A model generated the notes under the pieces. The model was not told the DNA's origin. It saw only the letters and a program-made list of their open reading frames with translations, and did no database searches. A stretch of 64,000 nucleotides of DNA from UBA7236 sp044227505 (GTDB taxonomy: Bacteria; Bacteroidota; Bacteroidia; Chitinophagales; BACL12), in the NCBI GenBank assembly GCA_044227505.1, contig JBGAWP010000003.1:61435-125434 (forward strand). Direction: 5' to 3'. Below are positions 7,024 to 16,815 of the stretch, piece by piece; position 1 is the stretch's first letter; each line of letters begins with the position of its first letter. Position numbers and translations under genes: made by a program.

Positions 7024-9246
7024 TTACCGCAACATGGTAATACTTCCAGATCGTACAAATATGGTACCGTTTAATGCATATTCAATTTTATACACATAAA
7101 CACCCATCTCTTGTTCTATTCCTTTCGAAGTTCCATCCCATTCAATTGGTCCACTTTCTGTGATGTAGATAAGCTGACCCCATCTGTCGTAAATGGAAAA
7201 GTGAATTAATTCGGCTCCGTTTAACTGGATATGATAAATATCGTTAATTCCATCACTGTTCGCGCTAAATGCATTGGGAATATTAACATCCACAGAACCT
7301 ATCACATTAATGGTCACTTCATCTGTTGCAAGGCATCCATATGCATCTGTGGAAATTAAAAGATAGGTTGTGGTTGTTACAGGTGTTGCGATCGGATCTG
7401 CACAATCAAAACAATTTAAACTTTCAGGTGGCGACCATAAATAATCTCCTCCTGTATTACCATTAAGATATGCTGATGTTCCGGCATTAATTGTAGTATC
7501 ATATCCTGCATTTGCGAAATTTTGAATTACGTTAATAAAATCATTCATGGTATCTGAACAACCATACATGTCAGTCACCGAATAAATTATTTCAAATGGT
7601 CCTCCAACACCTGTTAATGCAGGATCAAATGTATCATCAATCACTCCTGACCCTGAATAAACTCCACCTTCAGGTGTTGCATTTAAAACGATTGGAACAG
7701 CCTCCAAACAAACTATATCCTGAATATCAAAAATGATCACAGGATTTTCGTGCACAACCAAAGTTGTCGTTACAACCGAATCACAACCTCCCGCTGCAAT
7801 GAAATTTGAAATATAGATTCCGCTTATTGTTGTAATAGATCCATCAGGCAAGGTATAGGTTTCACCATTGCATATATCAGCATCAATAAAGGTATTAAAC
7901 TCCGTAGCAATGGTTAAATTAGTAATTATAATACTATCACAACCTGAAACGGCTGTTAAAATAGTAGTATAACTTCCAGCAGTAGTTACAATAATGCCAT
8001 CAGGTAAAATATATTCTGTTCCTGCACATATTTCTACATCTACCGTTGAAGTAGCCGGCAATATTGTATTAAGCGTTGTATTTATTATAGAATCACAACC
8101 ACCCACTGAAATAAGTATAGTGGTATAAATTCCGGGGTCTGTTACAATAATTCCATCAGGTAAAATATAATTTTCCCCTGCACAAATTGCGGTGTCGATA
8201 AATGTGGAAAAAAATGGAAGCACCGTTAAATTCGTTGTAATTGTTGAATCACAACCTGCGATGGAAATAAAATTATTTACATATATTCCGCTTGTTGTAA
8301 CTATAGACCCATCAGGTAAAATAAAATTCTCCCCTTCACAAATTTCTGCGTTTATAATTTCATCATAAACAGCCGCTAGTAATAAATTAGTTATAATAAT
8401 AGAGTCAGCCCCACCTGCTCCGGTAAGTGTTATTGTATATGTTCCGGCAGTATTGGTTATTGTGCCATCAGGTAAAGTGTAAAATTCGCCTTCACAAATT
8501 GTTGTATCTATAATTGTTGTAACTGCATCAGGTACAACTACCATTTCGTCAATAAAATAATAGGCACCGTTCACACCGTATGGCGCAAAATCATTATAGG
8601 AAGTTAAAGCATCTGAATAAAAATTTCCTAAGGTAAGTCTGTCGTAAGCTGCGTCTGCCACAAAGGTAAAACTGATCTGTTGCCATTCATCTGTCCAGAA
8701 AATACCCGGAATTTCATAGTGTGGAGTTCCCCCTATGGGTTCATGATCCACTTGTGTCAGTTCGCCGGTTGAAAATTGTATTCCCACTCTGTCGCAACCA
8801 CCATTACAATACCACCCGGATTCCGCATTCGATATCCAAAATGAAATATTATAGGTATTTCCGGCTACCATTGGTTCTGTAAAGGGTACGGATAAATACT
8901 CCCGGAAATCAGCTGTAGTTTGATAATATGCCAAAAAACCCATAATTGCATTTCCATCATGAGGAGAAAGTGTACCAAAAGTGGAAACAGGAAGATCAAC
9001 ACCCACTCCACCTGAAGTATGCAAATAATCCGGACTCGCGTAAGGCCAAAGAAATGCAGCATAACCGTTTACATTATCCCAATCGTTGCACTTGTACCAT
9101 TGTCCATAATCGTTTGGCAATGCCGAATAATTTTCAAAACTATAATTTGGAATAATATTTTGTGCGATAAGTGATTTGGAATTTATCAATAACAAAAATA
9201 GAGGTATAAACACAGCAAATCTGCTCCTTCTTCCTAAAGCAGGCAT
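7024..9246 (-). CDS. T9SS type B surface protein with five 52-aa repeats
   Basis: The start is placed at 9246 (residue 19 of the longest frame), where MPALGRRSRFAVFIPLFLLL gives a signal peptide. A galactose-binding-like N-terminal domain of about 220 aa follows (NIIPNYSFENYSALP, YNISFWISNAESGWY). Then come five tandem repeats of about 52 aa encoded between about 7745 and 8525, each with ICxGxxYxLPDG, GxYxxxL and GGCDS. The first repeat has Ala in place of the second Cys. A PKD/HYR-like segment and the gliding-motility-associated C-terminal domain complete it (VNIPNAFSANSDGIND, FSIYDRWGQLIY, GVYVYKIEY). This is a T9SS type B client, probably an adhesin or structural surface protein. Confidence 0.85.
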   Translation of the reverse strand: MPALGRRSRFAVFIPLFLLLINSKSLIAQNIIPNYSFENYSALPNDYGQWYKCNDWDNVNGYAAFLWPYASPDYLHTSGGVGVDLPVSTFGTLSPHDGNAIMGFLAYYQTTADFREYLSVPFTEPMVAGNTYNISFWISNAESGWYCNGGCDRVGIQFSTGELTQVDHEPIGGTPHYEIPGIFWTDEWQQISFTFVADAAYDRLTLGNFYSDALTSYNDFAPYGVNGAYYFIDEMVVVPDAVTTIIDTTICEGEFYTLPDGTITNTAGTYTITLTGAGGADSIIITNLLLAAVYDEIINAEICEGENFILPDGSIVTTSGIYVNNFISIAGCDSTITTNLTVLPFFSTFIDTAICAGENYILPDGIIVTDPGIYTTILISVGGCDSIINTTLNTILPATSTVDVEICAGTEYILPDGIIVTTAGSYTTILTAVSGCDSIIITNLTIATEFNTFIDADICNGETYTLPDGSITTISGIYISNFIAAGGCDSVVTTTLVVHENPVIIFDIQDIVCLEAVPIVLNATPEGGVYSGSGVIDDTFDPALTGVGGPFEIIYSVTDMYGCSDTMNDFINVIQNFANAGYDTTINAGTSAYLNGNTGGDYLWSPPESLNCFDCADPIATPVTTTTYLLISTDAYGCLATDEVTINVIGSVDVNIPNAFSANSDGINDIYHIQLNGAELIHFSIYDRWGQLIYITESGPIEWDGTSKGIEQEMGVYVYKIEYALNGTIFVRSGSITMLR

Positions 9247-9396
9247 AGTTCCATCATGGCAATAACTAAACATTGATGCAAAATTCTTGCACAATACCAT
9301 TAATTACAATGACATTTTGCAGCGATTTCCATGATTTCAAGCCCTCAAATCTGGGCCAGAGACACAATATGACTGAATTTCAGCGGTTATTTTTCA

Positions 9397-11664
9397 CTAT
9401 AATTTAACAGCATACCGAACTGTTAAATTTCTCGGAGCCTCCATCATGGCGGGGCGTATTGAGTAATCCCTGTTAAGGAGATTTGTGCAAAGGAGTGAAA
9501 TTTCATTCGTCTCATTGATCAAAAATGCAACCCGAAGGTCCATTACACAATCTCCGCTGTTATGCTCATCGCGATATTGCTGTAAACCGGGAATAATATA
9601 AATGGTAGATCCCGGAATTATCGGATCCACAAATGCTGCATCAACTGCTTCCATGAAAGAATAATAATTTACTGTTACGCCTATTCTGAATTTTTTAATG
9701 GTTGATTCCGCATCAAATTTAACAGTGTGTTTAAATCGATATTTTAATACATTTTCATCCGCACTTGATAAAACATTTTGTAAGGAATCGAAGTCCTGGA
9801 ATTTTGGATCAATGTAGGTATATCCTGCTATTAATGTGGTTGGAATATTACCGAATTTCCCCTCTCCTATTACAGATATTTCTCCTCCGATAATGCGTGT
9901 TGCACCAATATTTAAACTTTTAAATCCATAAGGAAAAAACACACCCTCATCAGGATAATATCCAAAGGTAAATTCCATCATATTATTATATTCGGAAATA
10001 AATCCGGAGAGATCAATAAAACCTTGCCAGGAACTAATTTTCATTCCCTGTTTAATCCCAATTTCGCTGCTCCATCCGGTTTCTGACGTGAGATCAGGAT
10101 TTGGAAATACCCCTAATAAACTAATGGAAGTGGAAATATATTTTTCGGCAATTGTCGGGAAACGATATCCTTGTCCCCAGGAAGCTCTTATATAAGTAAA
10201 ATCTGCTGCCTGATAATTTGCACCAAGCCTGAATACGGGACGCGATTCTTTTAATCCGGCTATTTGATTAAATTCATAACGCATTCCACTGCTTATATTT
10301 AATTTATCGAAAAACTTTTTATCAAATTGTAAATAGGCGGCTTCGTTTCCGGAGGTAAATGTGGTATCACCATATAATTCTGCTACTACTTTTGTAAAAC
10401 TGCCAACCAATCCTGCCGACAATACTGCTGCAATATTTTCAAAATGTTTTTGATATTGATATTCCCCGTAATACAGATCGTTGAAATTACTTTGTTCTGT
10501 TGTTGCAGTTGCATTGTGATTACCATAATAACGCAGTAATAATTTATGTCTGTTTCCTTTTTTATCGTAATAATTAAAATAGGGATCTACTGTAATTTTA
10601 AACCCTTGGTTATAGGCTGCAGTTCCTGCATAGGGCACGTATAAACCCGAATCAATTCCACTCCAAAAAAAGAAACTTGTGGAGCGATTTGCCTGTGCAT
10701 TTACATTTAATCCAACCGCAAGATTATTATTTATTCTATATCTCGTATTAATATTTGCCCTGCCACGGCGATTGTACATATCTTTGAAATAACTATCCTG
10801 ATTATATACATAGGCACCTGTCGAAAGATCGAATCTTCCGAATTTTTGCCGGTGAGCAAAACTCGCACCGGCAGTAAAAGGAAAATCGTCATTCCACCAT
10901 TTCTGTGCTGTATCTCTCGGAGAAAAATACATCCCGTTAAAAAAAGAAAATCGGGTTTCCGGTGTTGAGGTAGGATATGCGGAACGCACATTTATTATTC
11001 CATTTAATGCACTGGAACCATATAAAGCACTGGAAGCACCCTTAATTATCTCCACCTGTTCTATATTTTCCATCGGAATAAAATCCCAACTTGGAAAAGC
11101 TGCATCTCCGGTTAAAACCGGAAGATCATCCATCAATAATAATACGCGACTTCCTGCGCCAAAACTATAACCTGAACCTCCACGAATATTTGCCTGTCCA
11201 TCAATTACACAAACACCCGGCATGCGCTGCAGTGTCTGATCCAATTTAACATCATTTGTATTATTGATCAGTGATTGTTTTATCACATCAATGGAAACTG
11301 TTTCTTCCCCTAATTTTTTTTCGAATTTACTACCGCTTACCACTACGGTATTTAATATTCCATTATCAGGTTCAAGAGTATTATTTATTTCTACTATTTG
11401 CCCGGCAGTTAAAATTATTTCACGGGTTTGTTTTATGTATCCCACATAACTTATGGTAAGAGTATAAGTTCCCGCAGGAGATTCAAATTCATAGGTGCCA
11501 TCAATACCCGTTGCAGCACCGGTTTGATTGCTGAGAAATACCGTTGCGCCTATCAAGGGTTCTTGTGTGACAGCATCTGTGATCAATCCTTTAATTACTG
11601 CATTTTGTGCTTGTGTGAGCTGACAGAGAATAGCAGAAACTACTACAATAAGGAATCTCCTCAT
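9397..11664 (-). CDS. TonB-dependent outer-membrane receptor
   Basis: A 755-aa receptor with signal peptide (1-19). A carboxypeptidase-regulatory-like domain follows (IKGLITDAVTQEPLIGATV, about 22-105), then the plug (RMPGVCVIDGQANIRGGSGY, VEIIKGASSALYGSSALNGI). The rest is a 22-strand-type barrel ending in NLTVRYAVKL. It imports a large substrate across the outer membrane using TonB/ExbBD energy. The substrate is not deducible, and no SusD partner is adjacent, so it is not a canonical polysaccharide locus. A TATCTTTA near-match to the -7 element lies at 11687-11694 on the minus strand. Confidence 0.92.
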   Translation of the reverse strand: MRRFLIVVVSAILCQLTQAQNAVIKGLITDAVTQEPLIGATVFLSNQTGAATGIDGTYEFESPAGTYTLTISYVGYIKQTREIILTAGQIVEINNTLEPDNGILNTVVVSGSKFEKKLGEETVSIDVIKQSLINNTNDVKLDQTLQRMPGVCVIDGQANIRGGSGYSFGAGSRVLLLMDDLPVLTGDAAFPSWDFIPMENIEQVEIIKGASSALYGSSALNGIINVRSAYPTSTPETRFSFFNGMYFSPRDTAQKWWNDDFPFTAGASFAHRQKFGRFDLSTGAYVYNQDSYFKDMYNRRGRANINTRYRINNNLAVGLNVNAQANRSTSFFFWSGIDSGLYVPYAGTAAYNQGFKITVDPYFNYYDKKGNRHKLLLRYYGNHNATATTEQSNFNDLYYGEYQYQKHFENIAAVLSAGLVGSFTKVVAELYGDTTFTSGNEAAYLQFDKKFFDKLNISSGMRYEFNQIAGLKESRPVFRLGANYQAADFTYIRASWGQGYRFPTIAEKYISTSISLLGVFPNPDLTSETGWSSEIGIKQGMKISSWQGFIDLSGFISEYNNMMEFTFGYYPDEGVFFPYGFKSLNIGATRIIGGEISVIGEGKFGNIPTTLIAGYTYIDPKFQDFDSLQNVLSSADENVLKYRFKHTVKFDAESTIKKFRIGVTVNYYSFMEAVDAAFVDPIIPGSTIYIIPGLQQYRDEHNSGDCVMDLRVAFLINETNEISLLCTNLLNRDYSIRPAMMEAPRNLTVRYAVKL

Positions 11665-11699
11665 AAATGAAATTGGTTGTGCGGGTTAAAGATAGGAAA

Positions 11700-11816
11700 A
11701 GGAGGAGAAAGGAGAGAGGAGAAAGGAGAAAGGAGTTTAAATTTCCTTCGGAAATTTTAATTCCAGAAACCTTTGGTTTCTGAAACTCCTTTCTCCTCTC
11801 TCCTTTCTCCTTTCTT
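11700..11816. repeat. Nested hairpin cluster with GGAGAAA inverted arms
   Basis: Outer arms of GGAGAAA-type repeats (11701-11736) and their complement (11783-11815) form an imperfect inverted repeat differing by one unit. Inside are two perfect 8-bp hairpins: AAATTTCC/GGAAATTT (11739-11757) and CAGAAACC/GGTTTCTG (11764-11782), each with a 3-nt loop. The folded shape is a three-way junction. It abuts an IS200-type transposase remnant, which suggests a REP-like or element-end origin. Confidence 0.75.
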
Positions 11817-11970
11817 TACATCTCATCAGCACTTGGGCCGTAAGGACTGGGTTGCGCATGCCCCAATTCTTTTCGAGTTCTACTTCTGTAGTTGTATTAA
11901 GTGCTTCCACTTCGCGGTATTTTACAGCAAATACAGTCTGTAAATAGACCTGATGATAGGTACTTGCCAT
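11737..11970 (-). pseudogene. IS200/IS605-type transposase N-terminal remnant
   Basis: The first 20 residues (MASTYHQVYLQTVFAVKYRE) are the typical start of IS200-like (Y1, TnpA/RAYT-type) transposases of Bacteroidota. After that the similarity stops: no HUH motif and no catalytic Tyr follow. The last third (KERRKERGERSF) is translated from the GGAGAAA repeat. The full proteins are about 150-180 aa, so only the N-terminus remains. It is inferred to be a dead insertion or the scar of one, and not expressed as a functional protein. Confidence 0.65.
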
Positions 11971-12013
11971 TTTTAAGGGTTTAAACTGTTATAAGAAAAA
12001 ATAAAAAAATATT

Positions 12014-12475
12014 CTATTCCATAAATTTAATTAGGTTTTTATTTGCCATTTGTTGCACTTTATTTTTTAGATATTTTGTTCTTCCCAATAATAAACCAGT
12101 AAAACCCAGTGCCTGTTTCGACCAGTCCGGGAAACTAAATGTATCGCGATGGTTTACAATTTTTCCGTTCTCAAAAATAAATTTTGCGTGAATGCGATTG
12201 ATCACTTTTTTACCTGTTTTAGAAAAGGTATAAGTTGCAACCCAATTTGCAGAACCCTCTTTGTCACCGGCTTTGACACTGTCAAATTCTACTATCAGAT
12301 CCTTCCCTCCTTTTATTAGCATTTCCCACATAGCCCTTACTTTTTTTGCATTCAGATCAACAAATACCTCATCGGTAAAAACAGCATTATCAGCATAACA
12401 TTGTTGCATGGTTTTATAATCCTTATTTTGAAATGCAGTATAAAATGTTGTTATACATTGTTCATTTGCGTTCAT
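12014..12475 (-). CDS. SnoaL-like (NTF2-fold) domain protein
   Basis: A 153-aa cytoplasmic protein. The pattern CITTFYTAFQNKDYKTMQQCYADNAVFTDEVF, followed by GANWVATYTF-like strands (SANWVATYTFSKTGKK) and FENGKIVNHRDTFSF, is that of the SnoaL-like cone fold. The family includes isomerases, hydrolases and many proteins of unknown role, and no specific substrate can be named. It stands alone between the IS remnant and the subtilase pair. Confidence 0.8.
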   Translation of the reverse strand: MNANEQCITTFYTAFQNKDYKTMQQCYADNAVFTDEVFVDLNAKKVRAMWEMLIKGGKDLIVEFDSVKAGDKEGSANWVATYTFSKTGKKVINRIHAKFIFENGKIVNHRDTFSFPDWSKQALGFTGLLLGRTKYLKNKVQQMANKNLIKFME

Positions 12476-12558
12476 ACAATAAAATTTAGGGTTGTTAAAA
12501 TCGAAATATAGGTAAATATTTCTGTAAATACAGACTAGTTAGAAGTATAAAAAATTGA

Positions 12559-14238
12559 TTACCTGACCATCAAAGTTTTTGTTTCGCTGTAAACATCTCC
12601 GATCAATTGAACAAAATAAATTCCGGTAGCCAACTGATCGAGGTTGCTGAGGGTGGTTGCCGAAAGTTCACCGGTTGATAATTTAATATCAATAGAATAA
12701 ATAAGCTGCCCTGTAATGTCATACACATATAATAATCCATCTGAAGTCTCGAATCCATTTATGAGAATAGTTACTATATTTTCTGCCGGATTTGGCAAGA
12801 TCGTTAATATATTCGTTTCACTGATATTCAATTCTTTTAATGATATATAGGCCTTTGCAAAACTTGGAATTCCATATCCTAATAAATAATCCGGATCAGA
12901 ATATTGAGAAGAACTTTCTTCCACTACTTGTTTAATTTCCATATTGGTTAATTCAGGGAATGCGCTCCATAAACTTGCGCATGCTCCTGCAATTAATGGG
13001 GAAGAATAAGAGGTTCCGCTGCCGGTCAATACATTTCCAAACTGATCAATATAGGCAGTTCCGGCACCTTGTCCTGAAACATTGGGTTTTAATCTTCCAT
13101 CTGATGTTGGTCCAACAGAACTAAATGTTGCATAATTCTCATTTGCATCAACAGCTCCGATAGTAAACACACTGTCACCATCAGCAGGAACTCCAATAAA
13201 ATGCCAACTGCCTGCAGCTTCATTTCCTGCGCTATTGCAAACCAATATTCCTACGCTTGCCGCAATATCAGCAGCTATGGTCGCAACTGCTGTATTGCCA
13301 TCCATATCTTCGTAGGTATGGTTTTGTGTGGTATCATCAAAGGTTGTATAACCTAAGGAGGAATTTATGATATCAGCTCCCACAAAATCAGCATACTCCG
13401 CTCCTTCCACCCAATAATCTTCCTCCACTATTGTTTCACTGGATGTTACTTCTGTTCTGAACAAATAAAATTTCGCATCAGGTGCACTGCCGATATATTC
13501 ACCGGGCATATCTCCACCCATTATACTCAATACATTACTACCATGTGTAGTACTGTGAAAAACACTGTCATTATCATCGGCAAAATTTCTCGTTTCTAAT
13601 ATCTGATCCTTATCCCAAAAACTTTTAAACCCATCCCCAACATCAACACCATAAAATCCACCATCCAACACAGCAATGGTAATTCCCTGACCTGTATATC
13701 CCAGTGAATGCAAAAAATCAATGTCAATCATGTGGTTTTGATTAAATGCTCCACCGTAATCATTGGAAGTAAGATCGGAAGTTCTGAAAAAAACGGAATT
13801 ATTTAACGGAAGTGATTCCTCTACACTTTGATATTTTTTTACGATTTCTATTTTCTTAACAAAGGGCAACATTGAAATTTCGGCGAGTTGTTGTAAAGAA
13901 TTAACCTTTACACTTACTGCATTCAACCATCTGCTTTGCACCACTATTTCCACCCCCGTATTTTGCAGATCTCTTACATACACCTTGCTGACAGGCAGGT
14001 CAATTGAACGTATAGGAATGTTCATTTTTTCGCGCCTTGTAATTGATTTTTGAGAGAGATATTGTTCAGGTTTATCCAATAAAAATTCAGAATTATTTTT
14101 ATCCGTAAAAAAAATCCAAAATTTGGTTTCCGGGATTGTAACGATAGAATCAACAGCATCTTCCACATGAGATATTTGTGAAAATGCTATGGATAAACCC
14201 AATAAACAGAAAAAACCCGATAATATTATTCGTTTCAT
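12559..14238 (-). CDS. T9SS-secreted subtilisin-like serine protease (S8), second of pair
   Basis: A 559-aa protein with signal peptide (1-20) and a prodomain-like region to about 165. The S8 catalytic domain has Asp192 (AVLDGGF), His232 (TTHGSNV), oxyanion Asn339 (CNSAGNE) and Ser410 (GTSYSSP). The C-terminal T9SS sorting domain runs from about 480 (ILPNPAENIVTI) to TLMVR. All catalytic residues are present. It is a close paralogue of the gene starting at 16023, from which it is separated by 30 nt on the same strand, so the two are probably co-transcribed. Predicted role: extracellular or surface proteolysis. Confidence 0.92.
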   Translation of the reverse strand: MKRIILSGFFCLLGLSIAFSQISHVEDAVDSIVTIPETKFWIFFTDKNNSEFLLDKPEQYLSQKSITRREKMNIPIRSIDLPVSKVYVRDLQNTGVEIVVQSRWLNAVSVKVNSLQQLAEISMLPFVKKIEIVKKYQSVEESLPLNNSVFFRTSDLTSNDYGGAFNQNHMIDIDFLHSLGYTGQGITIAVLDGGFYGVDVGDGFKSFWDKDQILETRNFADDNDSVFHSTTHGSNVLSIMGGDMPGEYIGSAPDAKFYLFRTEVTSSETIVEEDYWVEGAEYADFVGADIINSSLGYTTFDDTTQNHTYEDMDGNTAVATIAADIAASVGILVCNSAGNEAAGSWHFIGVPADGDSVFTIGAVDANENYATFSSVGPTSDGRLKPNVSGQGAGTAYIDQFGNVLTGSGTSYSSPLIAGACASLWSAFPELTNMEIKQVVEESSSQYSDPDYLLGYGIPSFAKAYISLKELNISETNILTILPNPAENIVTILINGFETSDGLLYVYDITGQLIYSIDIKLSTGELSATTLSNLDQLATGIYFVQLIGDVYSETKTLMVR

Positions 14239-14268
14239 TTATAGATTATAATTTATTGGCATTGATCT

Positions 14269-16023
14269 CTAATTAACAAAAACACGAACACTTTGTTTAG
14301 CATTTTTTGTTACAATAGAAAGTATATATATCCCTGGTGCATATTGTTCATTAATTGGTATAGTAAAGGATTCTTTTAAGTTATTCTGAAGGTAAATATT
14401 TTCTGAATACATCATTTCGCCTTGCAAATTAATTATTTGAATTTCAGCATTTTCGTTCAGGTGACTTTCAATAAATACCGAAAAGAAATTACTTGCAGGA
14501 TTTGGTAAAACTTCAATAGAAACGAGTGTTGTATCTTCAATAATTACAGAATCTTCAGGTTCCGTTGCTTTTAATATCTCAAATGCAAGGCCAAAATTCG
14601 GAATTCCATATCCCATCGTATCATTTGGTGTTAAATGCAAGTGCGCACTTTGTTGCACTGCATCCATAATTTCCATATTTGTTCTGGAAGGAAATGCACC
14701 CCATAAACTTGCACATGCACCTGCAATAAGCGGCGAAGCAAAGGAAGTTCCACCTAAATTATAAATATTACCACCCGGATCCAATACTGCGGAAAGTACA
14801 CCAAGCGCAACTACGTTCGGCTTTAATCGTCCATCGCTTGTAGGGCCATAACCACTAAAACCGGCATGAATTCCTAACGAATCAACAGCTCCAATGGAAA
14901 AAACACTATCACCATCGGAAGGCATGGATACATAATGCCATGTATTTCCGCCTTCATTTCCTGCGCTGTTACAAACTAAGATACCTTTGGAAGCAGCCAT
15001 GTCTGCGGCTTTTGTAACAACAGTTGTATTGCCATCAAGATCGGAATATGTGTGATTTTGAAGCGAATCATCAAAGGTTGTATACCCAAGTGAAGAATTA
15101 ATGATATCCACACCTAAATAATCCGCCAATTCTGCAGCTTCCAACCAATGGTCTTCTTCTACAACATATTCACTGTCTGCAATTTCAGTTCTGAATAAAA
15201 ACATCTTAACATCAGGAGCCGAGCCGGAAAAAACACTATCTATATCACCACCTATTACGCTGGAAACCCAACTTCCGTGATATCCGGAATAGATATTAAA
15301 CACCTGATCATTGTCATCCGGAAAATTATGAAATCCCAATATCTGCCCTTTATCCCACATACTTTGAAATAACATTGCCGTATCCATTCCGAAAAATCCG
15401 GCATCAATTACCGCAATAACCATATCTCCTCCCCTGTGCCCAAGTTCAAGAATGGTATCGAGATTTATTTGTTCGATCTGATTTTTTGTCCTGCCGTAAA
15501 CACCTGATATATCAGTGGTTGCAGCAGCTTTATAAAAAACGTTGTTGTTTGTCGGTAATGTATTTTCATCAACCATATGATAATTATTTACCCTGCTGAT
15601 CTGCGTAACAAAAGGAAGTTGCGATACTTTTATCACCTGATCCTCATTTAAATAGGCACTAACAGCATTTAACCAACGGGATCGCACTTCAATGTCTATC
15701 CCCCGATTATACATTTCCAAAATATAGTTTTCATTAACAGGAAAATCAGATTCATTAATACCAATTTTTAATCTGTTTCTTCTGTCAATTGCCCGTTCGG
15801 AAAGAAATTGTTCTGCATTCGATGCGGAATAAATTGAATTATTTTTATCACTAAAGTAGACCCAATATTTGTTTTTTGGTGCAGTTGAACCAAAATCAAT
15901 TCGGACACCATCAATATAATATTCCGTAACCGAGCCGCGACCATTTCTAATATTCAAAATTTGAGACTGGGATATTAAACTAAAAACTATTAATAAAAGG
16001 AGGAGGTTAAATTTTCTTATCAT
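14269..16023 (-). CDS. T9SS-secreted subtilisin-like serine protease (S8), first of pair
   Basis: A 584-aa paralogue of the downstream protease with the same layout. It has a signal peptide (1-20) and an N-terminal propeptide-like region. The S8 domain carries Asp207 (AVIDAGF), His249 (GYHGSW), Asn356 (CNSAGNEGG) and Ser427 (GGTSFASP). The T9SS domain spans about 505-584 (VLPNPASNFFSV to RVFVN). A -7 promoter element lies 31 nt upstream (16055-16062). The pair most likely arose by tandem duplication. Confidence 0.92.
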   Translation of the reverse strand: MIRKFNLLLLLIVFSLISQSQILNIRNGRGSVTEYYIDGVRIDFGSTAPKNKYWVYFSDKNNSIYSASNAEQFLSERAIDRRNRLKIGINESDFPVNENYILEMYNRGIDIEVRSRWLNAVSAYLNEDQVIKVSQLPFVTQISRVNNYHMVDENTLPTNNNVFYKAAATTDISGVYGRTKNQIEQINLDTILELGHRGGDMVIAVIDAGFFGMDTAMLFQSMWDKGQILGFHNFPDDNDQVFNIYSGYHGSWVSSVIGGDIDSVFSGSAPDVKMFLFRTEIADSEYVVEEDHWLEAAELADYLGVDIINSSLGYTTFDDSLQNHTYSDLDGNTTVVTKAADMAASKGILVCNSAGNEGGNTWHYVSMPSDGDSVFSIGAVDSLGIHAGFSGYGPTSDGRLKPNVVALGVLSAVLDPGGNIYNLGGTSFASPLIAGACASLWGAFPSRTNMEIMDAVQQSAHLHLTPNDTMGYGIPNFGLAFEILKATEPEDSVIIEDTTLVSIEVLPNPASNFFSVFIESHLNENAEIQIINLQGEMMYSENIYLQNNLKESFTIPINEQYAPGIYILSIVTKNAKQSVRVFVN

Positions 16024-16054
16024 ACAGGTATCTGATTAGATTTAATACTACTTT

Positions 16055-16062
16055 CAAAGATA
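16055..16062 (-). promoter_or_regulatory. -7 element TATCTTTG for the subtilase pair
   Basis: The minus strand reads TATCTTTG, an exact consensus match, 31 nt before the ATG at 16023. It would drive the two-gene protease operon. Confidence 0.6.
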
Positions 16063-16128
16063 CGAAGATATTTTCAGGATTTGTCTCCAATTTGTCAGAA
16101 GTCAACAGGAGCAAGAACCACTAACACC

Positions 16129-16815
16129 TTATCCCTGTGGTGCAGATTTAATTAACAGGTAAAAATTCCTTTTATAGGTATCAGAAACAGGAATTTTTTT
16201 ACTTCCAATACTTATCACATCCTTCTGAATAGAGTCAATTTTGGCAATAGACACCATAAAAGACCGGTGAACCCTGCTTATTATATTTTTAGGTATCTCC
16301 TCCTCAAGTTCTTTAAAAGTTTGCAATGTCATTATATTCTTTTGTGCAGTGAATATTCTGCGGTAATCTCCCATACCTTCTATGTATAATATTTCGTTTA
16401 GCATTACCTTTTCCAAACGATATTCAGTTTTGACAAAAATGTACTCTTTAGGAAGTTGTGAAAAAGCAGTTTGAACCTTTTCCACAGCCTGCATAAATCT
16501 ATCAAATGAAAATGGTTTTAATAAGTAATCCGTAATATTCAATTCATATCCCTTCAAGGCATATTCAGGATATGCTGTTGTTATAATAATTTCAGAGGAT
16601 ATTTTGGAAGTCTCCAAAATATTGATCCCTGACATTTCGCCAAGATTAATGTCAATAAAAACGAGGTCCACATGGTTTGTATTTAAAAAAAGCATTGCAT
16701 CCATTCCATTATTAAAGGTGCAAAGCAGATCCAATGCCGAATGTTTTAAAACATATCCACGCATCTTTTCCAATGCGAGTGGTTCATCTTCAATTATTAT
16801 GCAAGACATCTTCAT
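16129..16815 (-). CDS. LytTR-type response regulator
   Basis: A 228-aa regulator. The receiver domain (about 1-120) has the acidic pair Glu9/Asp10, phosphoacceptor Asp55 (VFIDINLGEMSG), a Thr in ITTAYPEYA and Lys in LLKPFSF. The C-terminal LytTR DNA-binding domain (about 135-225) contains YIEGMGDYRRI, FKELEEEIP and RVHRSFMVSI. It overlaps the preceding histidine kinase gene by 26 nt, indicating translational coupling. It closes the operon ATPase-permease-kinase-regulator and probably controls that transporter or its target stress. Confidence 0.93.
   Translation of the reverse strand: MKMSCIIIEDEPLALEKMRGYVLKHSALDLLCTFNNGMDAMLFLNTNHVDLVFIDINLGEMSGINILETSKISSEIIITTAYPEYALKGYELNITDYLLKPFSFDRFMQAVEKVQTAFSQLPKEYIFVKTEYRLEKVMLNEILYIEGMGDYRRIFTAQKNIMTLQTFKELEEEIPKNIISRVHRSFMVSIAKIDSIQKDVISIGSKKIPVSDTYKRNFYLLIKSAPQG

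Noticed and set aside
7024..16023. Polysaccharide utilisation locus
   Set aside because: A TonB receptor is present, but there is no SusD homologue or adjacent glycoside hydrolase; the subtilases point to peptide-related surface functions.
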